From Clostridium sp. D53t1_180928_C8 (GTDB taxonomy: Bacteria > Bacillota > Clostridia > Clostridiales > Clostridiaceae): a DNA stretch of 39,764 nucleotides. The translations under genes were made by a program, and so were the position numbers. Under the pieces are notes generated by a model that had not been told where the DNA came from, searched no databases, and saw nothing but the letters and a program-made list of their open reading frames with translations. Positions within the stretch are counted from its first letter, which is position 1; every line of letters starts with the position of its first letter. Of this stretch, positions 1 through 7,685 are shown one piece after another. The stretch is taken from NCBI RefSeq assembly GCF_015667795.1, contig NZ_JADPEL010000026.1, positions 3,204 to 42,967 on the forward strand. The letters run 5' to 3'.

Positions 1-256
1 ATTTTACAAGTTCTATAGATGTTTTATATGAAAGAACAGAATTAACAACTTTATTTGCAGCAGAGCATGGAATAAGAGGAAATGCACAAGCAGGTGATAA
101 TGTTGGTAATGAAGTTGATGAGATAACAGGACTTCCAGTACACAGCTTATATGGAAGTAATAAGAAGCCTACAGCAGAAATGTTAGAAAATGTTGATATC
201 TTAGCATATGATATGCAGGATGTTGGAGCAAGATTTTATACTTATATAAATACTTT
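1..256 (+). repeat. Direct repeat copy 1, identical to 1198-1453
   Basis: Bases 1-256 match 1198-1453 without a mismatch, at an offset of 1197 bp (399 codons, in frame). Similarity continues downstream at lower identity, and the match probably also continues to the left of the window. The repeat encodes the N-terminal part of each NamZ domain. Confidence 0.95.
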
Positions 257-2819
257 AGCTTATGCCATGGAAGCATGTGCAGAAAATAATAAAACATTTG
301 TTGTTTTTGATAGACCAAATCCATTAGGTGGAGAAGCAGTTCAAGGAAATATATTAGATCTTAATTATAGTTCATTTGTTGGAATGTATCCTATAGTTCA
401 AAGATATGGTTTAACAATAGGGGAGTATGCTAAGTTTATAAATGATGAATTTAATATAAATTGTGATTTGAAGGTAGTTGAAATGACTAACTGGACTAGA
501 GATATGTATTATGATGAAACAGGATTAGATACATGGGTTATGCCTTCACCAAATATGCCAACACTAGATACTGCAATAGTTTATACTGGTACGTGCTTAT
601 TTGAAGGAACAAATGTATCAGAAGGAAGAGGAACAACAAGACCATTTGAGTTAATAGGAGCACCTTGGATTAAACCTTTAGAATTAGCAAATGCTCTTAA
701 TTCATTAAATTTACCAGGAGTTAAGTTTAGAGCAGCATCATTTACACCAAGCTTTTCAAAATATGGGTCAACATATGATTCTAATGGTAATAAAACAAAA
801 AATGGAGAGCTTTGTGGAGGAGTTCAAGTTTATGTAACAGATAGAGATGAATTTAATGCAGTAAAAGTAGGCTTAGCAATGGTTTATACAATAAGGGATA
901 TGTATCCAGATAATTTTGAATATTTATCAAATAACTTTATAGATAAGCTATTTGGAGATAGTTATTTAAGGGAAGGAAAATATACATTAGAAGAATTATT
1001 TGAAATAATAGATAGAGATTCTAATGAATTTAAGGAAAAGACAAAGCAATATCATCTTTATAATGAAGTTAATGAAGAAAATAATCATAATAAAGATGCA
1101 ATAGTTAAACTAGGAATAGATAATATCGATAATTATTTAGATGTTTTTAAAGATAAAAAGGTAGGTTTAATAACAAACCCATCTGGTATGGATAGTGATT
1201 TTACAAGTTCTATAGATGTTTTATATGAAAGAACAGAATTAACAACTTTATTTGCAGCAGAGCATGGAATAAGAGGAAATGCACAAGCAGGTGATAATGT
1301 TGGTAATGAAGTTGATGAGATAACAGGACTTCCAGTACACAGCTTATATGGAAGTAATAAGAAGCCTACAGCAGAAATGTTAGAAAATGTTGATATCTTA
1401 GCATATGATATGCAGGATGTTGGAGCAAGATTTTATACTTATATAAATACTTTGGCTTATGCTATGGAAGCATGTGCAGAGAATAATAAAACTTTTGTTG
1501 TTTTTGATAGACCAAATCCAGTTGGAGGAGAAGCTGTCCAAGGAACTATATTAGATTCTAAATATAGTTCATTTGTTGGAATGTATCCTATAGTTCAAAG
1601 ATATGGTTTAACAATAGGCGAATATGCTAAATACATTAATAATAAATTTAATATAAATTGTGACTTAAAAGTTATTGAAATGAGTGGCTGGAAAAGAGAT
1701 ATGTATTATGATGATACTGCATTAAATACATGGGTTATGCCTTCACCAAATATGCCAACATTAAATACGGCTATAGTTTATACTGGTACATGCTTATTTG
1801 AAGGAACAAATGTATCAGAAGGAAGAGGAACAACAAGACCATTTGAATTAATAGGAGCACCTTGGATTAAACCTTTAGAATTAGCCAATGCACTTAATTC
1901 ATTAAATCTACCAGGAGTTAAGTTTAGAGCGGCATCATTTACTCCACAATTTTCAAAATATGGACCAGGATATGATGGAAAGGCAGCTCAAGTTTGTGGA
2001 GGAGTTCAGGTATATGTTACTAATAGAGAAGAGTTTAATTCAGCAAAAGTTGGATTAGCTATGTTATACACAATAAGAGATATGTATCCAGATAATTTTG
2101 AGTATTTATCAACTAATTTTATTGATAAACTTGCTGGAAATAGTTATGTAAGGGAAGGAAAATATACATTAGAAGAATTATTTGAAATAGTTGATAAAGA
2201 ATCATTAGAATTTAGTGAAGAAATAAATGATTATAAGATTTATGGTAAAGATGTTGTTATTGTTAACAAGGAAGCACTTATGGCACTTGTAGATAAAATT
2301 AATTCTTTAAATAAGGAGAATTATACATCATCAACATGGAGAGTATTAGAGATAGAGTTGGAGGAGTCTACAAATATAGTATCTAATGAAAAAGCAACTC
2401 AGGAGGAAGTTGATATAGCATATAATGAGTTGATGAATGCATATTCAAGTTTAGTATTAAAACCAGATAAGTCTACTCTTGAGAATTTAATAAAATCAAT
2501 TAGTGAAATGGATTTATCAAAGTATACAAAGGAAAGTATAAATAACTTAAATATTCAATTAGAAAAGGCAAAAGAAATATTAGCTAATAATGATGCCACT
2601 GAAGCAGATATTGCTGAGGTAATAAAAAATGTTGAAAAAGCTAAGAGTGATTTAGTTATACTGTCTAATAATGCTTCTAATCAGGGGTCAAACACAGGAA
2701 ATAATAATTCTAAACTTCCAAGTACAGGGGCAGTAGTATCATCATTTGCAATAATAGCTTTAGCTTTAGGTGCTATTATCCTTGGTATATTTATAATGAA
2801 AAAGAAGAAAGATGTATAA
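1..2819 (+). CDS. Cell-wall-anchored tandem NamZ-type (DUF1343) exo-N-acetylmuramidase, 5'-truncated by window edge
   Basis: The reading frame is open from base 3 and runs off the left edge, so the start and signal peptide are missing. Two copies of the NamZ/DUF1343 domain (GH171 family, exo-beta-N-acetylmuramidases that trim MurNAc from peptidoglycan fragments) lie at about 1-1060 and 1105-2230. Each has the family hallmarks FAAEHGIRG, YDMQDVGARFYTY, FDRPNP and FEGTNVSEGRGTTRPFE; the Glu in AEHG is the expected catalytic residue from family knowledge. Two FIVAR-like helical modules follow (about 2260-2460 and 2461-2660). An LPSTGA sortase signal (from 2715), a hydrophobic segment and a KKKK tail close the protein. 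The order fits a surface enzyme attached to the wall by sortase, probably for muropeptide scavenging or wall turnover. The two domains share a perfect 256-bp DNA repeat (separate entry). NamZ assignment is strong; substrate is inferred. Confidence 0.9.
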   Translation, partial: FTSSIDVLYERTELTTLFAAEHGIRGNAQAGDNVGNEVDEITGLPVHSLYGSNKKPTAEMLENVDILAYDMQDVGARFYTYINTLAYAMEACAENNKTFVVFDRPNPLGGEAVQGNILDLNYSSFVGMYPIVQRYGLTIGEYAKFINDEFNINCDLKVVEMTNWTRDMYYDETGLDTWVMPSPNMPTLDTAIVYTGTCLFEGTNVSEGRGTTRPFELIGAPWIKPLELANALNSLNLPGVKFRAASFTPSFSKYGSTYDSNGNKTKNGELCGGVQVYVTDRDEFNAVKVGLAMVYTIRDMYPDNFEYLSNNFIDKLFGDSYLREGKYTLEELFEIIDRDSNEFKEKTKQYHLYNEVNEENNHNKDAIVKLGIDNIDNYLDVFKDKKVGLITNPSGMDSDFTSSIDVLYERTELTTLFAAEHGIRGNAQAGDNVGNEVDEITGLPVHSLYGSNKKPTAEMLENVDILAYDMQDVGARFYTYINTLAYAMEACAENNKTFVVFDRPNPVGGEAVQGTILDSKYSSFVGMYPIVQRYGLTIGEYAKYINNKFNINCDLKVIEMSGWKRDMYYDDTALNTWVMPSPNMPTLNTAIVYTGTCLFEGTNVSEGRGTTRPFELIGAPWIKPLELANALNSLNLPGVKFRAASFTPQFSKYGPGYDGKAAQVCGGVQVYVTNREEFNSAKVGLAMLYTIRDMYPDNFEYLSTNFIDKLAGNSYVREGKYTLEELFEIVDKESLEFSEEINDYKIYGKDVVIVNKEALMALVDKINSLNKENYTSSTWRVLEIELEESTNIVSNEKATQEEVDIAYNELMNAYSSLVLKPDKSTLENLIKSISEMDLSKYTKESINNLNIQLEKAKEILANNDATEADIAEVIKNVEKAKSDLVILSNNASNQGSNTGNNNSKLPSTGAVVSSFAIIALALGAIILGIFIMKKKKDV
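1198..1453 (+). repeat. Direct repeat copy 2, identical to 1-256
   Basis: Second copy of the in-frame 256-bp repeat. The first mismatch to the right is at 257 (a) against 1454 (g). Beyond it, silent and replacement changes accumulate through the rest of the domain, so the block looks recently homogenised. Confidence 0.95.
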
Positions 2820-2871
2820 GAAGTACTTTTAATATTACAGTGCAGTAATTAATATTGGTTAATTTAAAAAT

Positions 2872-2903
2872 CAGTAGTTAAATGAATATATATTTAACTA
2901 CTG
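2872..2903. terminator. Bidirectional hairpin terminator between convergent genes
   Basis: A 12-bp perfect stem (cagtagttaaat / atttaactactg) with an 8-base loop lies between the end of the NamZ gene and the end of the minus-strand Gx gene. On the plus strand it is followed by ctttaatttt. Confidence 0.75.
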
Positions 2904-2911
2904 CTTTAATT

Positions 2912-3415
2912 TTATATAGAGCTTTTAATAGCCTTTAGTTTATTAATAAGATATTGAGCGGAAATTCCAGTAAACATTCCAGTTATAATTCCAGATAGTA
3001 AAAGAACTGGCAAGTAAAAAGCTAAGGATGGTGTTTTAGTAATAAAAATAGCTATTAATATTTGTCCAATATTATGAGATATAGCCCCAATAACACTACA
3101 TATCCAAATACTATCTAAGGTTAAAAATCTTTTAGCTATTAACATTGTTAAATAACATAGCAGGCCACCACTTAAACTATATAAGATAACTGATATGTTT
3201 CCAGAAAAAACACTTCCAAGAAATATTCTACATAATAGTATACTTAAAGTATCTAAAGGAGAAAGAATAAATATAGCATAAACAGTAATGATATTTGAAA
3301 GGCCAAGCTTTACTCCAGGAATTGGGGTAAGTGAAGGTAATTGAACTTCTACAATAAAGATTATAAGGGATACACTAAGCAATAAAGCCATAGTTGTTAA
3401 CTTTTTTATGTTCAT
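2912..3415 (-). CDS. Gx-family (heptaprenyl diphosphate synthase component I-like) membrane protein
   Basis: A small hydrophobic protein of about 167 residues with four to five membrane segments. It contains the family-like stretch LPSLTPIPGVKLGLSNIITVY and a glycine-rich SLSGG segment. It resembles the Gx / Hpre_diP_synt_I family, which often sits beside NusG-II-domain proteins and flavin-transferase or Rnf genes; its biochemical role is not settled. I place the start at 3415 (MNIKKL) because GGAGGT lies 12 bases upstream; a longer frame reaches 3460 but would overlap the upstream gene and lacks a ribosome site. It is the last gene of the minus-strand operon that begins with the Tp47-like lipoprotein, 19 bp after the NusG-II gene. 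Confidence 0.75.
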   Translation of the reverse strand: MNIKKLTTMALLLSVSLIIFIVEVQLPSLTPIPGVKLGLSNIITVYAIFILSPLDTLSILLCRIFLGSVFSGNISVILYSLSGGLLCYLTMLIAKRFLTLDSIWICSVIGAISHNIGQILIAIFITKTPSLAFYLPVLLLSGIITGMFTGISAQYLINKLKAIKSSI

Positions 3416-3434
3416 AAATATAGTTTTACCTCCA

Positions 3435-3815
3435 TTATTGTGATATACCATCAAATTCATTAAGTTTATTATCTTTTTCTATTTTTATTATAATTTTATG
3501 AGGAAGACATACTATTGGTGTAATTGTATTTGAAATATGACCTTGATTTACACAAATTTTATCATTACAATTAGCATCAATAATAGATATTTTATTTTTT
3601 TCTATAGAAACTATATTAATTTCATCATCATATTTTAAAGATATTTCATAAGGTGAAGTAACTTTAGAAAGATCTATAGAATATATACATATTCCATCTT
3701 TATATATATTAGCTATTGTGCCTTTTGAAGGTGTTTTTATTAGTAGTAAGCTTATAGCTGAAAGTATTATACAAGTAAATAGTAATATAAGTACATAAGT
3801 TTTTTTAATTTTCAT
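3435..3815 (-). CDS. NusG domain II-containing extracytosolic protein
   Basis: A 126-residue protein with an N-terminal membrane anchor (about residues 6-26) and a small beta domain outside the membrane. The signature DANCNDKICVNQGHISN followed by VCLPHKIIIKIE matches the NusG_II family found beside ApbE, Rnf and Gx genes. The conserved cysteines (NC, KIC, VC) could bind a metal or form a disulfide, but no function is proven. Its start lies inside the 3' end of the ApbE gene (11-bp overlap) and there is no clear Shine-Dalgarno site, so translation is probably coupled to ApbE. The first residue is the only methionine near the membrane segment. Confidence 0.8.
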   Translation of the reverse strand: MKIKKTYVLILLFTCIILSAISLLLIKTPSKGTIANIYKDGICIYSIDLSKVTSPYEISLKYDDEINIVSIEKNKISIIDANCNDKICVNQGHISNTITPIVCLPHKIIIKIEKDNKLNEFDGISQ

Positions 3816-4881
3816 TTTTTATTATATTAGGAGATATATCACTATAATCATCTAAAAGAGTGATATCACCTGCAATCCCTTCTGTAATATATATATTGTT
3901 ATTTTTAGTTATAAAAATAGCATCAAAATTATTGTTTTTCTTCCAATATTCAATGGATTTTTCTAAGCCAATAACAAAAAGAGAAGTAGAAAGTGCATCA
4001 CATAATACTGCATCTTCACCAACTATAGTTACAGAAAGTAAATCATTTTCTATTGGAATTCCAGTCTTAGGGTCAATAATATGACCATGCTTTTTACCAT
4101 TATTATCAATAAAATATCGTTCGTAAGCACCGGAAGTAATAACAGCTTTATCAATAATATTAATAGCAAGTGCATTTGAATTATTATTTGGATTTTTAAT
4201 TGCAATTTTCCAAGGTGTATTATCAGGTTTAGAACCTAAAGCATGAACATTTCCCCCTAAATTTAAAAGAGCAGATGTTACATTAGAATTTTTTAAAATT
4301 TCAATTAAGGATTTGCTAGTATAACCTTTAGCGGTACTTCCTAGATCTATTTTCATATTTGGAGATAAGGTTACTGTAGTATCTTCTTTTGAAAGAGTAA
4401 CTTTTTTATAATCTACATAGTTTAGTAAGTTATTTATTTCCCCATCAGATGGAACTTTAAAGCTATTAGTCGTAAATCCCCATGCTTGTACAAGGGGATA
4501 AATTGAAATATCTAAAGCTCCATTAGTTGAATCACATATTTTTAAAGAATTTTCTATTAAATTAAAAGTATCTTTTGAGAGCATTGCTTTACTATTATTA
4601 TTTAAAATTGAAATTTCGCTATTTTCATTGGTTGTTGAAAATAAGCTTTCTAATTCAATAATTCTTTTTTCGCATAAATTTAATACATCATTTGAGGAGT
4701 TATATATATTTAAGCTCATAATAGTATCCATTGCAAAAACTTCCTTACTTAATTTTTCTATATTATTTGAAGAAGTAACTTGTTTATTTATAAGTTTATT
4801 TGCAAATACATATATAGCTAAAATTATTATTAAAAAAATAATTAATGGCAATAAAAGTTTTTTTATATTAATTTTGCGCAT
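3805..4881 (-). CDS. apbE: FAD:protein FMN transferase (ApbE family)
   Basis: ApbE cleaves FAD and links FMN covalently to a Ser/Thr of a target protein outside the cytoplasm. The 358-residue protein has an N-terminal hydrophobic anchor (about 9-28) without a lipobox cysteine. Core motifs are in order: DLGSTAKGY (179-187), GGNVHALG (209-216), TSGAYERY (249-256), HIIDPKTG (267-274) and the metal-site DALST (295-299). Length matches the family. The upstream gene, overlapping by 14 bp, ends in an FMN-binding domain with a flavinylation motif, so substrate and modifying enzyme are co-encoded. AAAGGA lies 11 bases before the ATG. Enzyme identity is firm; the substrate is inferred from position. 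Confidence 0.93.
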   Translation of the reverse strand: MRKINIKKLLLPLIIFLIIILAIYVFANKLINKQVTSSNNIEKLSKEVFAMDTIMSLNIYNSSNDVLNLCEKRIIELESLFSTTNENSEISILNNNSKAMLSKDTFNLIENSLKICDSTNGALDISIYPLVQAWGFTTNSFKVPSDGEINNLLNYVDYKKVTLSKEDTTVTLSPNMKIDLGSTAKGYTSKSLIEILKNSNVTSALLNLGGNVHALGSKPDNTPWKIAIKNPNNNSNALAINIIDKAVITSGAYERYFIDNNGKKHGHIIDPKTGIPIENDLLSVTIVGEDAVLCDALSTSLFVIGLEKSIEYWKKNNNFDAIFITKNNNIYITEGIAGDITLLDDYSDISPNIIKNEN

Positions 4882-6004
4882 CTTTTAATGCATCCTTTAC
4901 TGCAGAGATAAGTCCTTTAGAACTAAAAGTAGCACCACTGACAGTATCCACTTCTGTACTTTGAACTTCTATAACAGCTTCAAATATTCCGTTTATAGCT
5001 TTATCTATAAATGGTTCATCATCAACTGTATCTGTAACTACTATATTAGTAATAGAATTACTTTCAATTGTGACCTTAACAGAAATATTTCCATTGAATC
5101 CAGAGCCTGTTCCTTCGTATGTTCCATCTTTATAAGAAGTAGTATCAGTAGATGTATTCTTTTCTTCAGTTGAAGTTGGTGTTTCTTCTAAAGTATTACT
5201 ATTATTTTCATTAGAAGTAGTTATATTATTTTCTTTAGTTGCAGGATAGAATATATATAAGCATATACAAGCAAAAACTATAAGTGCAGCAAAGTAATTT
5301 ATATTAGTTTTAAGTTTGTTTGAATATTTTTTATTTAATGCTTTATTAATACGCATTATGGCATATGTTAAAAATACTAAACTATAAATTAAAACATTTA
5401 GTATGTATTGTGAATTACCGCTTTTAGCTAGTGGAAGCATTATAAGCATTATGTGTATATAAATTAAGCTATAAAAGACATAAGCAAATCTTTGAAGTTT
5501 TTTCCAAGATTTATATTTCATTTTTTTTCTTATACTTGGAAAAGAAGTAATCATAAGTGGAACCATAATAACAATTAAAATTACACTTATTATTGCTGCA
5601 ATAAGCATATTAAGTGACATTGATTTAGGGTTTGTAAACAGTGTCACAAAGTGATATCTACCAAAAATAATGTTATGGGCAAGAGTAAGAATGCTTGCTA
5701 TAATTGATAGTTCTGCTCTAATTGGCATTAAAATTTTCATTAATTTACTTCCGTTTTTTAATGCACCTGTATACATAACTATTACAAAAATTGAAGTTGC
5801 AAATGCACTTTTGGTAAATAGGGGTAGTATATAATCATTAATAAAAGGTGGTAAGTTTGAAAGTGAACCACTATATGAGGCAATGACTAAAGCTAATGAT
5901 ATAATTATTGATATTCCATAACAAAGCTTTGAATGTTTTTTTATAAATCTACGACCCACAAAAATAATAAATATTGTTACTATAATAGAAATTAAAAAGT
6001 TCAT
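4868..6004 (-). CDS. Ferric-reductase-like membrane domain fused to an FMN-binding (flavinylated) domain
   Basis: A 378-residue fusion. Residues 1-255 hold about seven hydrophobic segments. The middle ones carry His110 and His118 (LAHNIIFGRYH) and His184 (YIHIML), the pattern of haem-ligating histidines in MsrQ/YedZ/ferric-reductase-like domains. A Thr/Ser/Glu-rich linker (about 260-290) leads to an FMN_bind domain (291-378) with DTVSGATFSS at 353-362; Thr359 is the likely ApbE attachment site. This arrangement can pass electrons from the membrane through haem to a covalent flavin on the outer face. The ribosome site AGGAGG is 5 bases from the ATG. The gene lies between the Tp47-like lipoprotein and apbE in one operon. 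Domain calls are strong; haem binding and the electron acceptor are inferred. Confidence 0.88.
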   Translation of the reverse strand: MNFLISIIVTIFIIFVGRRFIKKHSKLCYGISIIISLALVIASYSGSLSNLPPFINDYILPLFTKSAFATSIFVIVMYTGALKNGSKLMKILMPIRAELSIIASILTLAHNIIFGRYHFVTLFTNPKSMSLNMLIAAIISVILIVIMVPLMITSFPSIRKKMKYKSWKKLQRFAYVFYSLIYIHIMLIMLPLAKSGNSQYILNVLIYSLVFLTYAIMRINKALNKKYSNKLKTNINYFAALIVFACICLYIFYPATKENNITTSNENNSNTLEETPTSTEEKNTSTDTTSYKDGTYEGTGSGFNGNISVKVTIESNSITNIVVTDTVDDEPFIDKAINGIFEAVIEVQSTEVDTVSGATFSSKGLISAVKDALKDAQN

Positions 6005-6024
6005 AATGTCCTCCTAAAATTGAT

Positions 6025-6057
6025 ATTAGTTGCAAGTCTAATATACCTGCAACTAAT
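6025..6057 (-). other. Intercistronic hairpin between lipoprotein and FMN-binding genes
   Basis: A 10-bp perfect stem (attagttgca / tgcaactaat) with a 13-base loop sits in the 62-bp gap between the Tp47-like gene and the downstream FMN-binding gene. It lacks a strong U tract on the minus strand. It may act as an mRNA-stabilising element or a leaky terminator that leaves more lipoprotein message than downstream message. Confidence 0.5.
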
Positions 6058-6066
6058 TGTTAAAAG

Positions 6067-7452
6067 TTATTTTGCTGTCAGTGTAAATGTTAAAGGTTGA
6101 TAATCATCAAGTGTAATTGAAATATTATAATCTTTCCCAGTTTCTAAAGCTTGTTCAACAGTATAAGTAGTAGAATTTATATCGGCATTTTCAAGAATCT
6201 TTACTGTGTTTTTCCCAGCTCCTGAGCTTATAGTTAATTTAGAGTTAGCAAGAAGTGCTTTATCTATATTACTAAGTGAAAGAGTATTATTAGAAAGTGT
6301 TGCAGTAACTTCATTTGGATAAGCTTCCTTAAAGCAAACTTTAGCTTCAATATCTTCATAGCCGTTAGCAATTAAAGTGATTTTATAATATCCTGCATTT
6401 GCACCTTTGAAACGATCAAAACTATAGTTAATACCACAGTCTATACGAGCACCATGATTAGTACTCCACCAAGTATCTGAAGCATGCTTTGTCCCAAATG
6501 TAGCTACTAAATTACTATAAGTACTATCATCACCATAGTATTCATATTTTGCAGTAGTAAAGTTTGCAAAATATTCTAGGGCTTCAGCATCAGTTAAATT
6601 TTCACCAGATTTATTTTTTAAGTAAATATAAGCTTCAGCATCTGATCCAAATCTTGTATTATAAGCATAAGTAATTTTTTCTTCATCAGCAACTACAGTA
6701 ATATCTGAAGAAGCTTTTCCAGATACATTTCTTTTACTATATGAACCATCAGCTCCCATAGTTTTTAATCCATAGGTATCAGCAGTAACACTATCATCTT
6801 CAACAAAGCCTTGTGATTTTGCATTTTCTACCATATCTGATGGTATAGCAACAGGAATTTTATTAAATCCAGCAACATCATAATTTACAACCTTATATTC
6901 AGTTGCAGAATCTCCTTCTCCAACAGTGAAGGTAGCAGATCCATCTTTAAATAACACTGAATCATCAACATCTTCTAATTTTAAATTATTTTCTTGATCT
7001 ACACCAGTAAAATTAGCTTTTGCAGTTACTTTTTTAGTATCATTTGAGTCTGTAGTATATTTAGTTTGTTCACGTCCATTTTCTTCTACAGTTTCAGTGC
7101 TAAGCACTTTTTCACCAGTTACTTCAACTGTATACTGAATTTGAGAACGATAAATCCCATGTTTAGTTGTAGCACGGCTAACAGCATCAAACATACCAGT
7201 ATCTTTATTGCCTTCAGAATCAGTAGTTTTTGAAGCAATACTTAATTTTTCTACTGAAGTATTAAGGTCAGCAGCCCAATATTCAGCATAGCTTAATGGA
7301 GCATATCCATATACATAATTTATTTCTTTAGCATCTGATGAAACAGTGCTTTCAGAGTTTGAAGTATTGCTTTTTTCTGTATTAGAGCAAGAAACTAATG
7401 AACCTATTAAAGATATTGCAATTAATGTTGATATTATAAATTTATTTTTCAT
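6067..7452 (-). CDS. Tp47-like lipoprotein (homologue of the Treponema 47-kDa antigen)
   Basis: A 461-residue lipoprotein with a signal peptide and lipobox LVSC (Cys22). Comparison from memory with the Treponema pallidum 47-kDa antigen (TP0574, also described as a penicillin-binding protein) shows matching blocks through the chain: YGYAPLSYAEYWAADL, GMFDAVSRAT, EVTGEKVLS, YGLKTM, RFGSDAEA, YEYYGDDSTYSNLVA, CGINYSFDRFKG, GYYKITLIANGY. Length and domain order agree, so this is a full-length relative rather than a shared fragment. The function of Tp47 is unsettled. Here the gene leads an operon for a flavinylated membrane redox protein and ApbE, behind a Fur-like box, which suggests a surface role in iron or redox metabolism. 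GGGAG lies 13 bases before the ATG. Family assignment is strong; role is inference. Confidence 0.88.
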   Translation of the reverse strand: MKNKFIISTLIAISLIGSLVSCSNTEKSNTSNSESTVSSDAKEINYVYGYAPLSYAEYWAADLNTSVEKLSIASKTTDSEGNKDTGMFDAVSRATTKHGIYRSQIQYTVEVTGEKVLSTETVEENGREQTKYTTDSNDTKKVTAKANFTGVDQENNLKLEDVDDSVLFKDGSATFTVGEGDSATEYKVVNYDVAGFNKIPVAIPSDMVENAKSQGFVEDDSVTADTYGLKTMGADGSYSKRNVSGKASSDITVVADEEKITYAYNTRFGSDAEAYIYLKNKSGENLTDAEALEYFANFTTAKYEYYGDDSTYSNLVATFGTKHASDTWWSTNHGARIDCGINYSFDRFKGANAGYYKITLIANGYEDIEAKVCFKEAYPNEVTATLSNNTLSLSNIDKALLANSKLTISSGAGKNTVKILENADINSTTYTVEQALETGKDYNISITLDDYQPLTFTLTAK

Positions 7453-7478
7453 ATTTTATTAATCTCCCAAAATATATT

Positions 7479-7494
7479 TTAAAGCGCGCTTTAA
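7479..7494. promoter_or_regulatory. 16-bp perfect palindrome in the leader of the Tp47-like gene
   Basis: ttaaagcgcgctttaa is perfectly self-complementary and GC-centred in an otherwise AT-rich stretch. It lies 27 bases upstream of the Tp47-like ATG, in the transcript made from the promoter at 7543-7571. It also overlaps a weaker possible promoter (TTGGTA, 17 bases, TATTAA). It may be an operator or an mRNA hairpin. Confidence 0.5.
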
Positions 7495-7542
7495 TATGAT
7501 CAATGTGAATTTGTACCAAAAAGTTCAAGTTATAACAAGGAA

Positions 7543-7571
7543 AGTATATATCAACAAAGAGATGAAGTCAA
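7543..7571 (-). promoter_or_regulatory. SigA-type promoter of the Tp47/flavin operon
   Basis: On the minus strand TTGACT (7571-7566), a 17-base spacer and TATACT (7548-7543) form a near-consensus promoter. The start of transcription would be near 7536, giving a leader of about 85 bases to the ATG at 7452. Confidence 0.75.
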
Positions 7572-7583
7572 TAATCATTCTCA
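7569..7583 (-). promoter_or_regulatory. Fur-like box overlapping the -35 region
   Basis: On the minus strand the 15-mer tgagaatgattattg matches the 7-1-7 Fur consensus TGATAATNATTATCA at 11 of 14 defined positions. It overlaps the first bases of the -35 element of the operon promoter, the position expected for an iron-dependent repressor. PerR and Zur boxes are similar, so the exact regulator is uncertain. Confidence 0.55.
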
Positions 7584-7641
7584 ATTAGATAAATATAGTT
7601 AAAAAAGTACTTAAATATTTTATAATAGAAATTAAATTTAA

Positions 7642-7677
7642 AGTAGTCATTATATAAAGATATCTATAATGACTACT
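7642..7677 (-). terminator. Terminator of the YciI gene
   Basis: A 13-bp perfect stem (agtagtcattata / tataatgactact) with a 10-base loop lies just after the minus-strand YciI-like gene, followed on that strand by tttaaattt. Confidence 0.8.
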
Positions 7678-7685
7678 TATATTTT

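Noticed and set aside
1-1453. Insertion sequence or mobile repeat as the source of the 256-bp repeat
   Set aside because: The repeat is wholly coding, in frame, and part of a tandem domain; no terminal inverted repeats or transposase.
3860-5173. Plus-strand open frames at 3860-4084, 4628-4888 and 4961-5173
   Set aside because: They lie antisense inside the apbE and FMN-binding genes, have no ribosome sites and give low-complexity hydrophobic products. The minus-strand genes have clear motifs.
2912-6004. Rnf complex (RnfG/RnfD) for the FMN-binding and Gx/NusG-II genes
   Set aside because: No RnfA, B, C, D or E genes are present, and the FMN-binding domain is fused to a haem-type ferric-reductase domain rather than an RnfG stalk.
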